The notes below the pieces were generated by a model. That model worked only from the letters and a program-made list of their open reading frames with translations, was not told where the DNA came from and did no database searches. Below are positions 25,272-33,310 of a DNA stretch of 64,000 nucleotides, one piece after another (within the stretch, counting starts at the first letter, position 1; the number at the start of each line of letters is the position of its first letter). Origin of the DNA: Marivivens donghaensis (GTDB taxonomy: Bacteria; Pseudomonadota; Alphaproteobacteria; Rhodobacterales; Rhodobacteraceae); assembly GCF_011806565.1 (NCBI RefSeq), contig NZ_JAATOP010000003.1, positions 248,001-312,000 on the forward strand, written 5' to 3'. The position numbers were made by a program, and so were the translations under genes.

Positions 25272-25976
25272 TCAGGCGAATGCGGCGCTCAGAGCGACTT
25301 CGACCATATCGCCAAAGCTCTGCTCGCGCTGTTCGCTCGGAAGGGCCTCGCCCGTTTTCAGGTGATCGCTGACGGTCAGCACCGAAAGTGCGCGGACGCC
25401 ATAGCGGGCGGCGAGGATATAGAGCTCCGCCGTTTCCATTTCGACAGCGAGGATGCCGTGACGCTCCATCTGTTCGTTCAGATCGGGGCGCTCGTCATAG
25501 AACGTGTCCGACGAATAGATGCCGCCAATATGCGTTTTCGCGTCCAGCTTTTCGGCGGCCTTGGCGGCAGCGGAAAGCAGCGACCAATCGGCGGTCGGTG
25601 CGAAATTCAGTTCGCGAAAAATGGTGGAGGAGGGCGTCGCAATCGTGCTCGCCGTCATCGCGATAATCACATCGCGAATGCCAACGTGGTCTTGCATCCC
25701 GCCGCAAGATCCGATGCGAATGAGGGTCTTCGCACCGAAATCGCGGATCAATTCGTTCACATAAATGGACAGCGAGGGCATCCCCATTCCCGAGCCCTGA
25801 AACGTGACGCGATTGCCGTTCCAGTCACCGGTAAACCCGAGCATTCCGCGGGTGCGGTTTACTTCTTTAACATTTGTAAGAAACTTCTCGGCAGCCCATT
25901 TCGCGCGGAGCGGGTCGCCCGGCAGCAAAACGGTTTCAGCGATGTCGCCGATTTCTGCACCAATATGTACAGTCAT
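25272..25976 (-). CDS. deoD: Purine-nucleoside phosphorylase
   Basis: The 234-residue enzyme splits purine (deoxy)nucleosides with phosphate in salvage. [20 protein letters not shown] is the standard DeoD start; the upstream extension to 26057 is not. [16 protein letters not shown] binds phosphate, RIGSCGG and VEMETAELY (with the ribose-contacting Met-Glu) and VSDHLKTGE with the catalytic Asp are present. It lies downstream of the H-NS-like gene but a terminator separates them. Confidence 0.95.
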   Translation of the reverse strand: MTVHIGAEIGDIAETVLLPGDPLRAKWAAEKFLTNVKEVNRTRGMLGFTGDWNGNRVTFQGSGMGMPSLSIYVNELIRDFGAKTLIRIGSCGGMQDHVGIRDVIIAMTASTIATPSSTIFRELNFAPTADWSLLSAAAKAAEKLDAKTHIGGIYSSDTFYDERPDLNEQMERHGILAVEMETAELYILAARYGVRALSVLTVSDHLKTGEALPSEQREQSFGDMVEVALSAAFA

Positions 25977-26030
25977 TTGTTGTCCTGTGCGATTTTGCAG
26001 AGAAATTCCCTGCGTGGGTTTGAAATAAAA

Positions 26031-26053
26031 AAAGGGCGGCAGTGCCACCCTTT
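26031..26053 (-). terminator. Terminator of the H-NS-like gene
   Basis: On the minus strand AAAGGGTGGCA pairs with TGCCGCCCTTT, followed by TTTTATTTC, five bases past the stop codon. Confidence 0.8.
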
Positions 26054-26057
26054 TCAA

Positions 26058-26369
26058 TCAGATCGCGAAAGTTGCGATGTCGACGCCGTTATCTTCGGCA
26101 TCTTTGACCCACTGGGGTTTGCGACCCCGGCCCGACCAGGTCTGGTTAGCGTCATCGGGGTTGCGGTATTTCGCAGCTGCTTTCGCTTTTGTCTTCGGCG
26201 AAGCATTTGCCAGTTCAGTCAGCGAGAAACCGTATTCACGCGCGGCCTTTTCAGCAGCTTCCCTTGCTACCTGAAATTCGCGGGCGCCAACACGATCAAG
26301 TGCTTTTTCCACGTCGGCCTTCAGCTTGGTCAGCTCGGCACGCGACATGGAGTCAAGATCGATATCCAT
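26058..26369 (-). CDS. H-NS-like nucleoid/regulatory protein (HvrA/Spb type)
   Basis: The 103-residue protein begins with a coiled-coil oligomerisation region (MSRAELTKLKADVEKALDRV, about 8-55). It ends with the H-NS C-terminal DNA-binding motif KYRNPDDANQTWSGRGRKPQ, whose GRGRKP core enters the minor groove. In Rhodobacter, relatives such as HvrA and Spb modulate photosynthesis and nitrogen genes. Met 26369 is preferred because the AAAGGAG ribosome-binding site is six bases upstream; Met 26375 would touch it. The leader holds ATTGGC/GCCAAT inverted repeats. Confidence 0.92.
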   Translation of the reverse strand: MDIDLDSMSRAELTKLKADVEKALDRVGAREFQVAREAAEKAAREYGFSLTELANASPKTKAKAAAKYRNPDDANQTWSGRGRKPQWVKDAEDNGVDIATFAI

Positions 26370-26384
26370 TTCCATCTCCTTTGG

Positions 26385-26441
26385 ATTGGCCAAAATTGCC
26401 AATTGGATTTGAAAATGCACAGATTGAATTTGATTGGCAAT
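26385..26441 (-). promoter_or_regulatory. Nested ATTGGC/GCCAAT inverted repeats upstream of hns-like gene
   Basis: ATTGGC-N7-GCCAAT (26385-26403) is followed by ATTGGCAAT (26433-26441), which is again the complement of TTGCCAAT at 26396-26403. The 90-bp region is notably AT-rich for this genome. It is probably the promoter of the H-NS-like gene and may bind its own product. Confidence 0.4.
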
Positions 26442-26461
26442 GCCGAATTAGAACTTTTGTC

Positions 26462-28429
26462 TTATTCTGCGGCTATTTCCTTAGGCTCAACCAATAGAGC
26501 AATGTCTTTCATGATCCGGTTCAGTTCGAAATCCTTCGGCGTGTAAACCTGCGCCACACCCATTTCGCGCAATTTCTGGGCATCGTCTTCGGGAATAATT
26601 CCGCCCGCAATTACCGGGATATGAGCCAGATTTACATCTTTGAGTTTCTGAAGAACTTCCGCGATCAACGGCAGGTGGGATCCGGACAGAATTGAAAGTC
26701 CTATAACGTGCGCATTGTCGCGCTGTGCGGCCTCAACAATTTCATCAGGTGTGAGGCGAATGCCTTCGTAAGTGATATCCATTCCGCAGTCGCGCGCGCG
26801 GGCCGCAATTTGTTCGGCGCCGTTCGAATGCCCATCAAGTCCGGGCTTGCCGACAATGAATTTCAGCGGTCGGCCGAGTTTTGCGGAAACATTGGCGACG
26901 AGATCACGAATTTCTTCGAGGCCCTCGGTCTGGTTGGACGGGTTTTTCGAAACGCCGGTCGGGGCGCGATATTGACCAAAGGTCTGGCGGATCGCCTCGG
27001 CCCACTCGCCAGTCGTCACGCCTGCCTTCGCAGCGGCAATAGACGGGACCATGATGTTCGAGCCATCACGCGCGGCGGCGGACAGATCGGCGAGGGCTTT
27101 GGCAACTGCCTCGGCATCGCGGCCCGTCCTCCATTCGTTCAGTCGCGCGATCTGTTCCTGCTCGACGGCGGGGTCGACGACCATAATGCTGTCCTCGCCC
27201 GAGGTGAGCGGGGAGGGCTCGCCCTGCTGCCATTTGTTCACGCCCACGACGGTGGTCTCGCCGCCCTCGATATTGCTGATGCGGCGGGCGTTGGATTCGA
27301 CGAGGCGGCCTTTCATGTACTCGATAGCCTGCACCGCGCCGCCCATCCCGTCGATGGTCGCGAGCTCTTCGCGGGCACCAGCTTTCAGCTCGGCAACCTT
27401 GCGATCGACGGCGGGGTTATTGTCGAAGAGGTCGTCGTATTCCAGCAAGTCGGTCTCATAGGCCATGATCTGCTGCATCCGGAGCGACCACTGCTGGTCC
27501 CACGGACGGGGCAGGCCGAGCGCTTCGTTCCACGCGGGGAGCTGAACAGCGCGGGCGCGGGCGTTTTTCGACAGGGTGACGGCCAGCATCTCGATCAGGA
27601 TGCGGTAGACGTTGTTTTCGGGTTGCTGTTCGGTCAGGCCAAGGCTGTTGACCTGTACGCCATAGCGGAAGCGGCGCATCTTGGGGTCTTCGACTCCGTA
27701 GCGTTCCTGACAAATCTCGTCCCATAGCTCCACAAACGCGCGCATCTTGCACATCTCGGTCACGAAGCGGATACCCGCGTTCACGAAGAACGAAATTCGG
27801 CCGACCATGGCGGGGAATTGCTCTGCGGGGACTTTGCCCTTGAGGTCGTCCAGAACGGCGGTCGCGGTAGCCAGCGCAAAGGCCAATTCTTCCTCGGGCG
27901 TCGCGCCGGCCTCTTGCAGGTGGTAGGAGCACACGTTCATCGGGTTCCACTTGGGAAGGTGCTCGCGCGTGTAGGCGGCGACGTCGGTGATCATGCGCAG
28001 CGAAGGCTTGGGCGGGCAGATATAGGTGCCGCGCGACAGGTATTCCTTGATGATGTCGTTCTGCACGGTGCCTTGCAGTTGGGACACGTCGGCTCCCTGT
28101 TCCTCGGCCACGGCGATGTAGAGCGAGAGCAGCCAAGGCGCGGTCGCGTTGATCGTCATCGAGGTGTTCATCTGCTCGAGCGGAATCTCGTCAAAGAGCG
28201 CACGCATGTCGCCGAGGTGGCAAACAGGAACGCCGACCTTGCCGACTTCACCGCGCGCGAGGCGATGATCGGAGTCGTAACCCGTCTGGGTGGGCAGGTC
28301 GAAAGCCACGGAAAGGCCGGTCTGACCCTTGGCGAGGTTCGCACGGTAGAGTGCGTTCGATGCCTTGGCGGTGGAGTGGCCCGCATAGGTGCGGAACAGC
28401 CACGGACGGTCTTTCTGCGATTGCGACAT
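26462..28429 (-). CDS. ecm: Ethylmalonyl-CoA mutase (B12-dependent)
   Basis: The 655-residue mutase starts with PWLFRTYAGHSTAKASNALY and the substrate domain GLSVAFDLPTQTGYDSDH, MNTSMTINATAPWLL. The C-terminal cobalamin domain has GKPGLDGHSNGAEQIA, with the DxHxxG cobalt-ligand motif, then LSILSGSHL and AGGIIPEDD. The single fused chain of about 655 residues is the size of MeaA-type ethylmalonyl-CoA mutase rather than the 700-plus MutB. It converts ethylmalonyl-CoA to methylsuccinyl-CoA. Its neighbours ccr, mch and mcl2 support this over methylmalonyl-CoA mutase. It is divergent from the acyltransferase gene. Confidence 0.93.
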   Translation of the reverse strand: MSQSQKDRPWLFRTYAGHSTAKASNALYRANLAKGQTGLSVAFDLPTQTGYDSDHRLARGEVGKVGVPVCHLGDMRALFDEIPLEQMNTSMTINATAPWLLSLYIAVAEEQGADVSQLQGTVQNDIIKEYLSRGTYICPPKPSLRMITDVAAYTREHLPKWNPMNVCSYHLQEAGATPEEELAFALATATAVLDDLKGKVPAEQFPAMVGRISFFVNAGIRFVTEMCKMRAFVELWDEICQERYGVEDPKMRRFRYGVQVNSLGLTEQQPENNVYRILIEMLAVTLSKNARARAVQLPAWNEALGLPRPWDQQWSLRMQQIMAYETDLLEYDDLFDNNPAVDRKVAELKAGAREELATIDGMGGAVQAIEYMKGRLVESNARRISNIEGGETTVVGVNKWQQGEPSPLTSGEDSIMVVDPAVEQEQIARLNEWRTGRDAEAVAKALADLSAAARDGSNIMVPSIAAAKAGVTTGEWAEAIRQTFGQYRAPTGVSKNPSNQTEGLEEIRDLVANVSAKLGRPLKFIVGKPGLDGHSNGAEQIAARARDCGMDITYEGIRLTPDEIVEAAQRDNAHVIGLSILSGSHLPLIAEVLQKLKDVNLAHIPVIAGGIIPEDDAQKLREMGVAQVYTPKDFELNRIMKDIALLVEPKEIAAE

Positions 28430-28567
28430 TATCGGCCTCCGGAGAATCTACTCGGTAATTTTATTGCGCTAGTGATCTGATAGCGGAAATAAAGATGCCC
28501 TGTCAATTCGCTGCGGCGCGGCGTGACCATCTTGTCCTGCTTCGCGGTTCAGTCCAATGTCCCGCGC

Positions 28568-29926
28568 ATGCAAATGCCCGTCACACTGCCGCTCTGGTTA
28601 TTGGTTCTTATTCTGCTTTTCGCGGCGGTCACTTTCGCGTCGCACTTCCTGTTTCCGTCGGTGCGGTGGTTCTTCCGCAAACGGATGGAGCGTGCGGTTT
28701 CCAAGCTGAACACCCGCCTGCGCAAACCGATCGAGCCGTTCAAGCTTGCGCGGCGGCACGACACGATCCAGCGGCTGATCTACGATCCCAAGGTGAGCGA
28801 GGCCGTTGTCCGCACGGCGAACGTGGAAAAAGTGCCGGAGGCTGTGGCATTCGAACGTGCCCGCAAATACGCCCGCGAGATCGTGCCGTCCTTTTCGGCC
28901 TCGGTCTATTTCGGCTTCGGAACGCGGGTTGCGAGGTGGCTGTCGAATGCGCTCTATGACATCCGGCTAGGCGAAGTGGACGACTCGGCGCTCAAGGTGA
29001 TCGACGGCGAAGCGACCGTTGTGTTCGTCATTAACCACCGCTCCAACATGGACTACGTGCTGATTACCCACCTCGTCAGCCGCGCCAGCACCGTGGCCTA
29101 TGCCGTGGGCGAATGGGCGCGGGTCTGGCCGCTATCGTGGCTGATCCGTGCGATGGGCGCGTACTTTATTCGTCGCGGATCGAAAGGGCAGCTCTACCGC
29201 GCTGTACTGTCGCGCTATGTGCAGATGGCCTCGCAGGCGGGCGTCACGCAGGCGTTTTTCCCCGAAGGTGGGCTGAGCCTGACGGGCAAGCCGCAAAAGC
29301 CGAAGCTCGGTATCATCAGCTACATCGTGCAGGGCTGGGAGCCGGGGAAGCGGGACGTCGTCTTCGTGCCGGTCGGCTTGAACTATGACCGTGTGCCTGA
29401 GGACACGGTGCTGGTGCGAGCTGCGACCACTGGTGAGCGCAAGTTCCGCCCGTCGGTCTGGTCGGTCATCACCGCGACGCCCGTGGTGATCTGGCGCGCG
29501 ATCCGTCTGAAGTTTACGCCGTTCGGCACAGTGGCTGTCGGCTTTGGCGATCCGCTCGTGCTGTCTCGCTATCTGGACGAGGGCGGCGACGAGACGATTG
29601 ACGGCATCGGCAACGAGCTCATGGGCCGCATCGCAGAGGTCATCCCGCTGGTGCCGGTGCCGCTGGTGTCCCGCGCGATCTTGTCGGGGGCGGAGACAAG
29701 GGCCGACATACTGGCGTTCGTCAAAAATGACCTCGTGGAGGCCAAAAGTCGCAATGTCACCACGCCGCGCCGTTCGGCAGAGCAGGTGGTCGAGGACGGT
29801 CTGAAGTTGCTGGCCGCACGCAAACTGATCGAGAGCACGACTGCTCCCGTTCCGTCCGACACTACCCGTCCGGTCATCGAATATTACGCCGCTACGGTCG
29901 CGCACCACTTCGAATCCGCCGCGTAA
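28568..29926 (+). CDS. PlsB-like acyltransferase, membrane bound
   Basis: About 452 residues. An N-terminal membrane helix (PLWLLVLILLFAAVTF) precedes an acyltransferase domain with motif I NHRSNMDYVL (about 156-165), GAYFIRRGSKGQLYR, motif III FFPEGGLSLTGKPQKPK and VFVPVGLNYDRVPED. This order and spacing match the glycerol-3-phosphate / 1-acylglycerol-3-phosphate acyltransferase superfamily, closest in pattern to the PlsB core, but it is much shorter than the 800-residue PlsB. The start is uncertain: Met 28568, 28574 and 28523 all precede the helix. It probably makes phosphatidate; the step is not certain. Confidence 0.82.
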   Translation: MQMPVTLPLWLLVLILLFAAVTFASHFLFPSVRWFFRKRMERAVSKLNTRLRKPIEPFKLARRHDTIQRLIYDPKVSEAVVRTANVEKVPEAVAFERARKYAREIVPSFSASVYFGFGTRVARWLSNALYDIRLGEVDDSALKVIDGEATVVFVINHRSNMDYVLITHLVSRASTVAYAVGEWARVWPLSWLIRAMGAYFIRRGSKGQLYRAVLSRYVQMASQAGVTQAFFPEGGLSLTGKPQKPKLGIISYIVQGWEPGKRDVVFVPVGLNYDRVPEDTVLVRAATTGERKFRPSVWSVITATPVVIWRAIRLKFTPFGTVAVGFGDPLVLSRYLDEGGDETIDGIGNELMGRIAEVIPLVPVPLVSRAILSGAETRADILAFVKNDLVEAKSRNVTTPRRSAEQVVEDGLKLLAARKLIESTTAPVPSDTTRPVIEYYAATVAHHFESAA

Positions 29927-30028
29927 TTATCTTTCCAACTTTAGTAGACGTCGGGGCAATATTTTGCGCCCGCAGCACGCTTTGCGCGTGGTTGAGTGCT
30001 GTTTTTCCCTTTGGTTGTAAGCCTTTAA

Positions 30029-30115
30029 GCCATTAATGGCCACTAAAGCAATAAAGTTACAAATGCTGCGTTGCTATTGTTGAAATCTTGCGCGCAAGAA
30101 TATATCAATTTGATA
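30029..30115 (+). promoter_or_regulatory. Three palindromes in the ccr leader
   Basis: The 245-bp gap before ccr contains GCCATTAATGGC (30029-30040), TCTTGCGCGCAAGA (30086-30099) and TATCAATTTGATA (30103-30115), each a perfect palindrome. The second resembles TGTTGCGAGCAACA before mcl2. The region is AT-rich and likely includes the ccr promoter. Confidence 0.5.
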
Positions 30116-30171
30116 GAGCGTTGATTCTGCAACGCGGCGAAAACGAGTAACGCGAGCCGATGGAGAGACCG

Positions 30172-31446
30172 ATGGCACTCGACTACGAGGCACCGAAAAA
30201 AGACCTGTATGAAGTTGGTGAAATCCCGCCGCTCGGCCATGTGCCCGAGCAAATGTACGCATGGGCGATCCGCCGCGAGCGTCATGGCGAGCCGGATAAA
30301 TCGTTCCAGGTCGAAGTTGTCGAAACCCCGAAACTGGACAATCACGAAGTGCTCGTCCTCGTTATGGCGGCTGGCGTGAACTACAACGGCGTCTGGGCCG
30401 GTCTGGGCGTTCCGATTTCGCCTTTCGACGGCCATGGTGCCGACTATCATATTGCGGGTTCGGACGCGTCGGGCATCGTTTGGGCCGTTGGCGACAAGGT
30501 GAAGAACTGGAAGGTTGGCGATGAAGTCGTCATCCATTGCAATCAGGACGACGGCGACGACGAAGAATGCAACGGTGGCGATCCGATGTTTTCCCCGTCG
30601 CAGCGCATCTGGGGCTATGAAACTCCCGATGGCTCGTTCGCCCAGTTCACCCGCGTTCAGGCCCAGCAGCTTCTGCCGCGTCCGAAGCACCTGACTTGGG
30701 AGCAGTCGGCCTGCTACACGCTGACGCTTGCGACCGCTTACCGTATGCTGTTCGGCCACGCGCCGCACGACATCAAGCCGGGTCAGCACGTTCTGGTCTG
30801 GGGCGCTTCGGGTGGCCTCGGTTCCTTCGCAGTACAGCTGGCCAAAGCTGCCGGTGCTCATGCGATCGGCGTGATTTCGGACGAGTCCAAGCGTGATTTC
30901 GTCATGTCGATGGGCGCGAAGGGCGTCATCAACCGCCGCGACTTCGATTGCTGGGGCCAGCTGCCCAAGGTCAACACGCCGGAATACGACGCGTGGTTCA
31001 AGGAGGCCCGCCGTTTCGGTAAGGCGATCTGGGAATTCACCGGCAAGGGCAATAACGTCGACATCGTCTTCGAACACCCCGGCGAGTCCACGTTCCCCGT
31101 GTCGAACCTCGTCTGTAAAAAGGGCGGCATGGTCGTTATCTGCGCCGGCACCTCGGGTTTCAATTGTACGTTCGACGTTCGCTATACGTGGATGCACCAG
31201 AAGCGCTTGCAGGGTTCGCACTTCGCGCACCTCAAGCAGGCTGCTGCCGCCAACCGTCTGGTCTGCGAGGAAAAGATCGACCCGTGCATGTCCGAAGTGT
31301 TCCCGTGGGCCGAAATCCCCGACGCGCACACCAAGATGCTAAAGAACCAGCATCTACCGGGCAACATGGCTGTCTTGGTCCAAGCGCAGAAGCCGGGGCT
31401 TAAGACTTTCGACGAGGTTCTGGCGAATTCCGCTGCCAACCGTTGA
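30172..31446 (+). CDS. ccr: Crotonyl-CoA carboxylase/reductase
   Basis: The 424-residue medium-chain dehydrogenase fold enzyme carboxylates crotonyl-CoA reductively with NADPH and CO2 to ethylmalonyl-CoA, the key step of the ethylmalonyl-CoA pathway. DYHIAGSDASGIVWAVGDKV, VLVWGASGGLGSFAVQLAKA (NADPH fold), EFTGKGNNVDIVFEHPGEST and CAGTSGFNCTFDVRYTWMHQ with KRLQGSHFAHL are Ccr landmarks. ATG 30172 is chosen because GGAGAG lies a few bases before it; ATG 30160 overlaps that site. It is monocistronic, with a strong terminator. Confidence 0.97.
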   Translation: MALDYEAPKKDLYEVGEIPPLGHVPEQMYAWAIRRERHGEPDKSFQVEVVETPKLDNHEVLVLVMAAGVNYNGVWAGLGVPISPFDGHGADYHIAGSDASGIVWAVGDKVKNWKVGDEVVIHCNQDDGDDEECNGGDPMFSPSQRIWGYETPDGSFAQFTRVQAQQLLPRPKHLTWEQSACYTLTLATAYRMLFGHAPHDIKPGQHVLVWGASGGLGSFAVQLAKAAGAHAIGVISDESKRDFVMSMGAKGVINRRDFDCWGQLPKVNTPEYDAWFKEARRFGKAIWEFTGKGNNVDIVFEHPGESTFPVSNLVCKKGGMVVICAGTSGFNCTFDVRYTWMHQKRLQGSHFAHLKQAAAANRLVCEEKIDPCMSEVFPWAEIPDAHTKMLKNQHLPGNMAVLVQAQKPGLKTFDEVLANSAANR

Positions 31447-31467
31447 TTCGAGCGAACATGTCTAGCG

Positions 31468-31502
31468 AAGCGCCGTTCCGAGTGGAGCGGCGCTTTGTTT
31501 TT
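31468..31502 (+). terminator. ccr terminator
   Basis: AAGCGCCG...CGGCGCTT forms an 8-bp stem around a 12-base loop and is followed by TGTTTTTG, 21 bases after the ccr stop. Confidence 0.85.
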
Positions 31503-31587
31503 GCGCCAAACACTTAGCTCGTGGCCTCATCGCTATTTCTGGGGAGGGCATAAAGGCGAATTAATCGTGGATAACTCGCCTGATACT

Positions 31588-31613
31588 ATGGTTGTTAATA
31601 CTTCGTTAACCAT
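31588..31613 (+). promoter_or_regulatory. ATGGTT-N14-AACCAT inverted repeat upstream of the quorum-sensing genes
   Basis: A 26-bp imperfect dyad with GTTAAT...GTTAAC inner arms lies 18 bp before the small ORF at 31632. It does not match the classic lux box, yet it is the only clear dyad in the leader, so it could be the site of the local LuxR protein or of another regulator. Confidence 0.4.
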
Positions 31614-31631
31614 TCGTGGATGAGTCTGACC

Positions 31632-31847
31632 ATGGGAAATACATGGATTATTGGCGTTCTCGGCGACCTTCGGGCCTTTGCGGCCCTTAACGGGATGGAG
31701 CGGCTGTCGAGCGAACTGGAAAAGGTCGCGGATATCGCCCAAGCCGAAATCGCCTCAGCGGATGGGGCGGCACAGGCAGTGCCGGTATTGAATGGCAAAA
31801 GCGCTGGAACAGTTTCTTGGACGGCTGGAGCAAGCCAGCAACCTTGA
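31632..31847 (+). CDS. 71-residue protein overlapping luxR
   Basis: The frame starts MGNTWIIGVLGDLRAFAALN and continues with GMERLSSELEKVADIAQAEI, an amphipathic helical pattern, then a low-complexity Ala/Gly/Ser tail within the overlap with luxR (56 bp). The N-terminal 45 residues look like a genuine small helical protein; the tail may be weakly constrained. The luxR start has no good ribosome-binding site, so translation of luxR may depend on this frame. The function is unknown. Confidence 0.55.
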   Translation: MGNTWIIGVLGDLRAFAALNGMERLSSELEKVADIAQAEIASADGAAQAVPVLNGKSAGTVSWTAGASQQP

Positions 31848-32562
31848 TGATTTGCAGGACCTGATCCTCGATCTGAGGGGCATGGTCGACGTCGATCACA
31901 CTGTCTATCATTGGGTCAGTTCGGACGGCGAACAATACGGCTGCGGCACGTACCCGCCCGAGTGGGTCCAGCACTACGTCGAAAACGACTACATCCGCAT
32001 CGATCCGGTGGTGCAAGGATGTTACCAACGCTTCCACCCCGTGGATTGGAAGCGGCTCGATTGGTCGAGCAAAAGCGCACGGGCTTTCCTCCAGAACGCA
32101 TTAAAGCACGGTGTCGGCAATCAGGGGCTGTCTGTCCCGATCCGCGGACCAAACGGCCAATTCGCGATGTTCACCGTTTCGCACCACTGTTCCGATGAAG
32201 AGTGGGCAGCGTTTATCGAGGAATGGCAGCGCGATCTCATAGTAATTGCGCACTATTTTAATCAAAAGGCACTGGAAATTGCCGGTGACCGCGCGCCCGA
32301 ACGGACGAAGGCGCTATCGCCGCGCGAGACAGATGCGCTGACGTTCCTTGCTATGGGATACGGGCGCGGACAAGTCTCTGAAATGCTGGCGATTTCCGAG
32401 CATACACTGCGGGTTTATATCGAAAGCGCACGGTTCAAACTGGGCGCCGCGAACACCACCCACGCGGTCGCCAAAGCGCTTGCCGAGGGGCTCATTCTGA
32501 TCGGCGGAGCGGCGCGTGGATCGGCGGGAGACTGGCCCGGACGCAAGCAAGCGGCCGAGTAA
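31792..32562 (+). CDS. LuxR-family autoinducer-binding regulator
   Basis: The 256-residue regulator has an autoinducer-binding domain (about 10-170). The expected ligand-pocket residues are in YPPEWVQHYVENDYIRIDPV, VDWKRLDW and GLSVPIRGPNG (TraR W57, Y61, D70-P71, W85 and G113 equivalents). A C-terminal LuxR helix-turn-helix follows, LSPRETDALTFLAMGYGRGQ and ISEHTLRVYIESARFKLGA. It is followed 74 bp later by luxI, so it forms an AHL quorum-sensing pair. The start at 31792 lies inside the preceding small frame. Confidence 0.93.
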   Translation: MAKALEQFLGRLEQASNLDDLQDLILDLRGMVDVDHTVYHWVSSDGEQYGCGTYPPEWVQHYVENDYIRIDPVVQGCYQRFHPVDWKRLDWSSKSARAFLQNALKHGVGNQGLSVPIRGPNGQFAMFTVSHHCSDEEWAAFIEEWQRDLIVIAHYFNQKALEIAGDRAPERTKALSPRETDALTFLAMGYGRGQVSEMLAISEHTLRVYIESARFKLGAANTTHAVAKALAEGLILIGGAARGSAGDWPGRKQAAE

Positions 32563-32636
32563 CGCACGGTACATAAGAAGAACATTAAGACTTTTGGGGC
32601 ACCATCGGGGCAGGGATCAGCTACCGAGGAACGAAT

Positions 32637-33269
32637 ATGCTACGTTATGTCTATGCCGACCAACTCGATCAATTTCCGCGCCTTCGCGACACCATGTTCC
32701 GTGATCGCGCCGACCAGTTTCGCACCCGCCTCGGCTGGGAGGTTGAGGTCGATGACAACGGTTTTGAGCGCGATCAATACGACGATCTGAACCCGCTCTA
32801 TGTGATCTGGGAGCGTGCCGATGGCACCCACGGCGGGTCGATGCGGTTCCTGCCGACCACAGGCCGTACGATGGTCAACGAACATTTTCTCGAACTGATG
32901 GACGGCGTGCACATCAACAGCCCGCTGATCTGGGAATGCACGCGGTTCTGCCTGAACCGGAACAGCGAAAGCCGCGTCGCCGCCGCGCTAATGCTGGGCG
33001 GGGGCGAGTTGATGCGCGCGTTCGGGGTTAAGCACTTTGTCGGCGTATTTGATGCCCGCATGGTGCGCATCTACCGCATGATCGGCTCTTCGCCGACAGT
33101 TCTGGGCGCGAGCGGCGAGGGCCGGACCCAGATCAGCGTTGGTCTGTGGGACTACACGGCGGACGACCGCGCCAAGGTGATCGAGCGAGCAGGCGTGCGG
33201 TCTGCCCTGTCCGAGGCGTGGTTCGAAAGCAGCTTCGGCCACCTGCCGGAAATGCGCATGACCGCCTGA
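32637..33269 (+). CDS. Acyl-homoserine-lactone synthase (LuxI family)
   Basis: The 210-residue enzyme makes an N-acyl-homoserine lactone from SAM and an acyl-ACP. The conserved Arg, Phe and Trp of LuxI proteins are in FRDRADQFRTRLGWEVEVDD, the acidic ERDQYDDLNPLYVI follows, then GGSMRFLPTTGRTMVNEHF and the catalytic WECTRFCL. All core residues are present, so activity is expected. Acyl-chain length cannot be read, though the central hydrophobic pocket region is of usual size. A GAGGAACGAAT leader with GAGG ribosome-binding site precedes ATG 32637. Confidence 0.94.
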   Translation: MLRYVYADQLDQFPRLRDTMFRDRADQFRTRLGWEVEVDDNGFERDQYDDLNPLYVIWERADGTHGGSMRFLPTTGRTMVNEHFLELMDGVHINSPLIWECTRFCLNRNSESRVAAALMLGGGELMRAFGVKHFVGVFDARMVRIYRMIGSSPTVLGASGEGRTQISVGLWDYTADDRAKVIERAGVRSALSEAWFESSFGHLPEMRMTA

Positions 33270-33310
33270 CGGCTCTGGCACCCGAAGTCGGCTAGGGGTA
33301 GTGTCACGCT

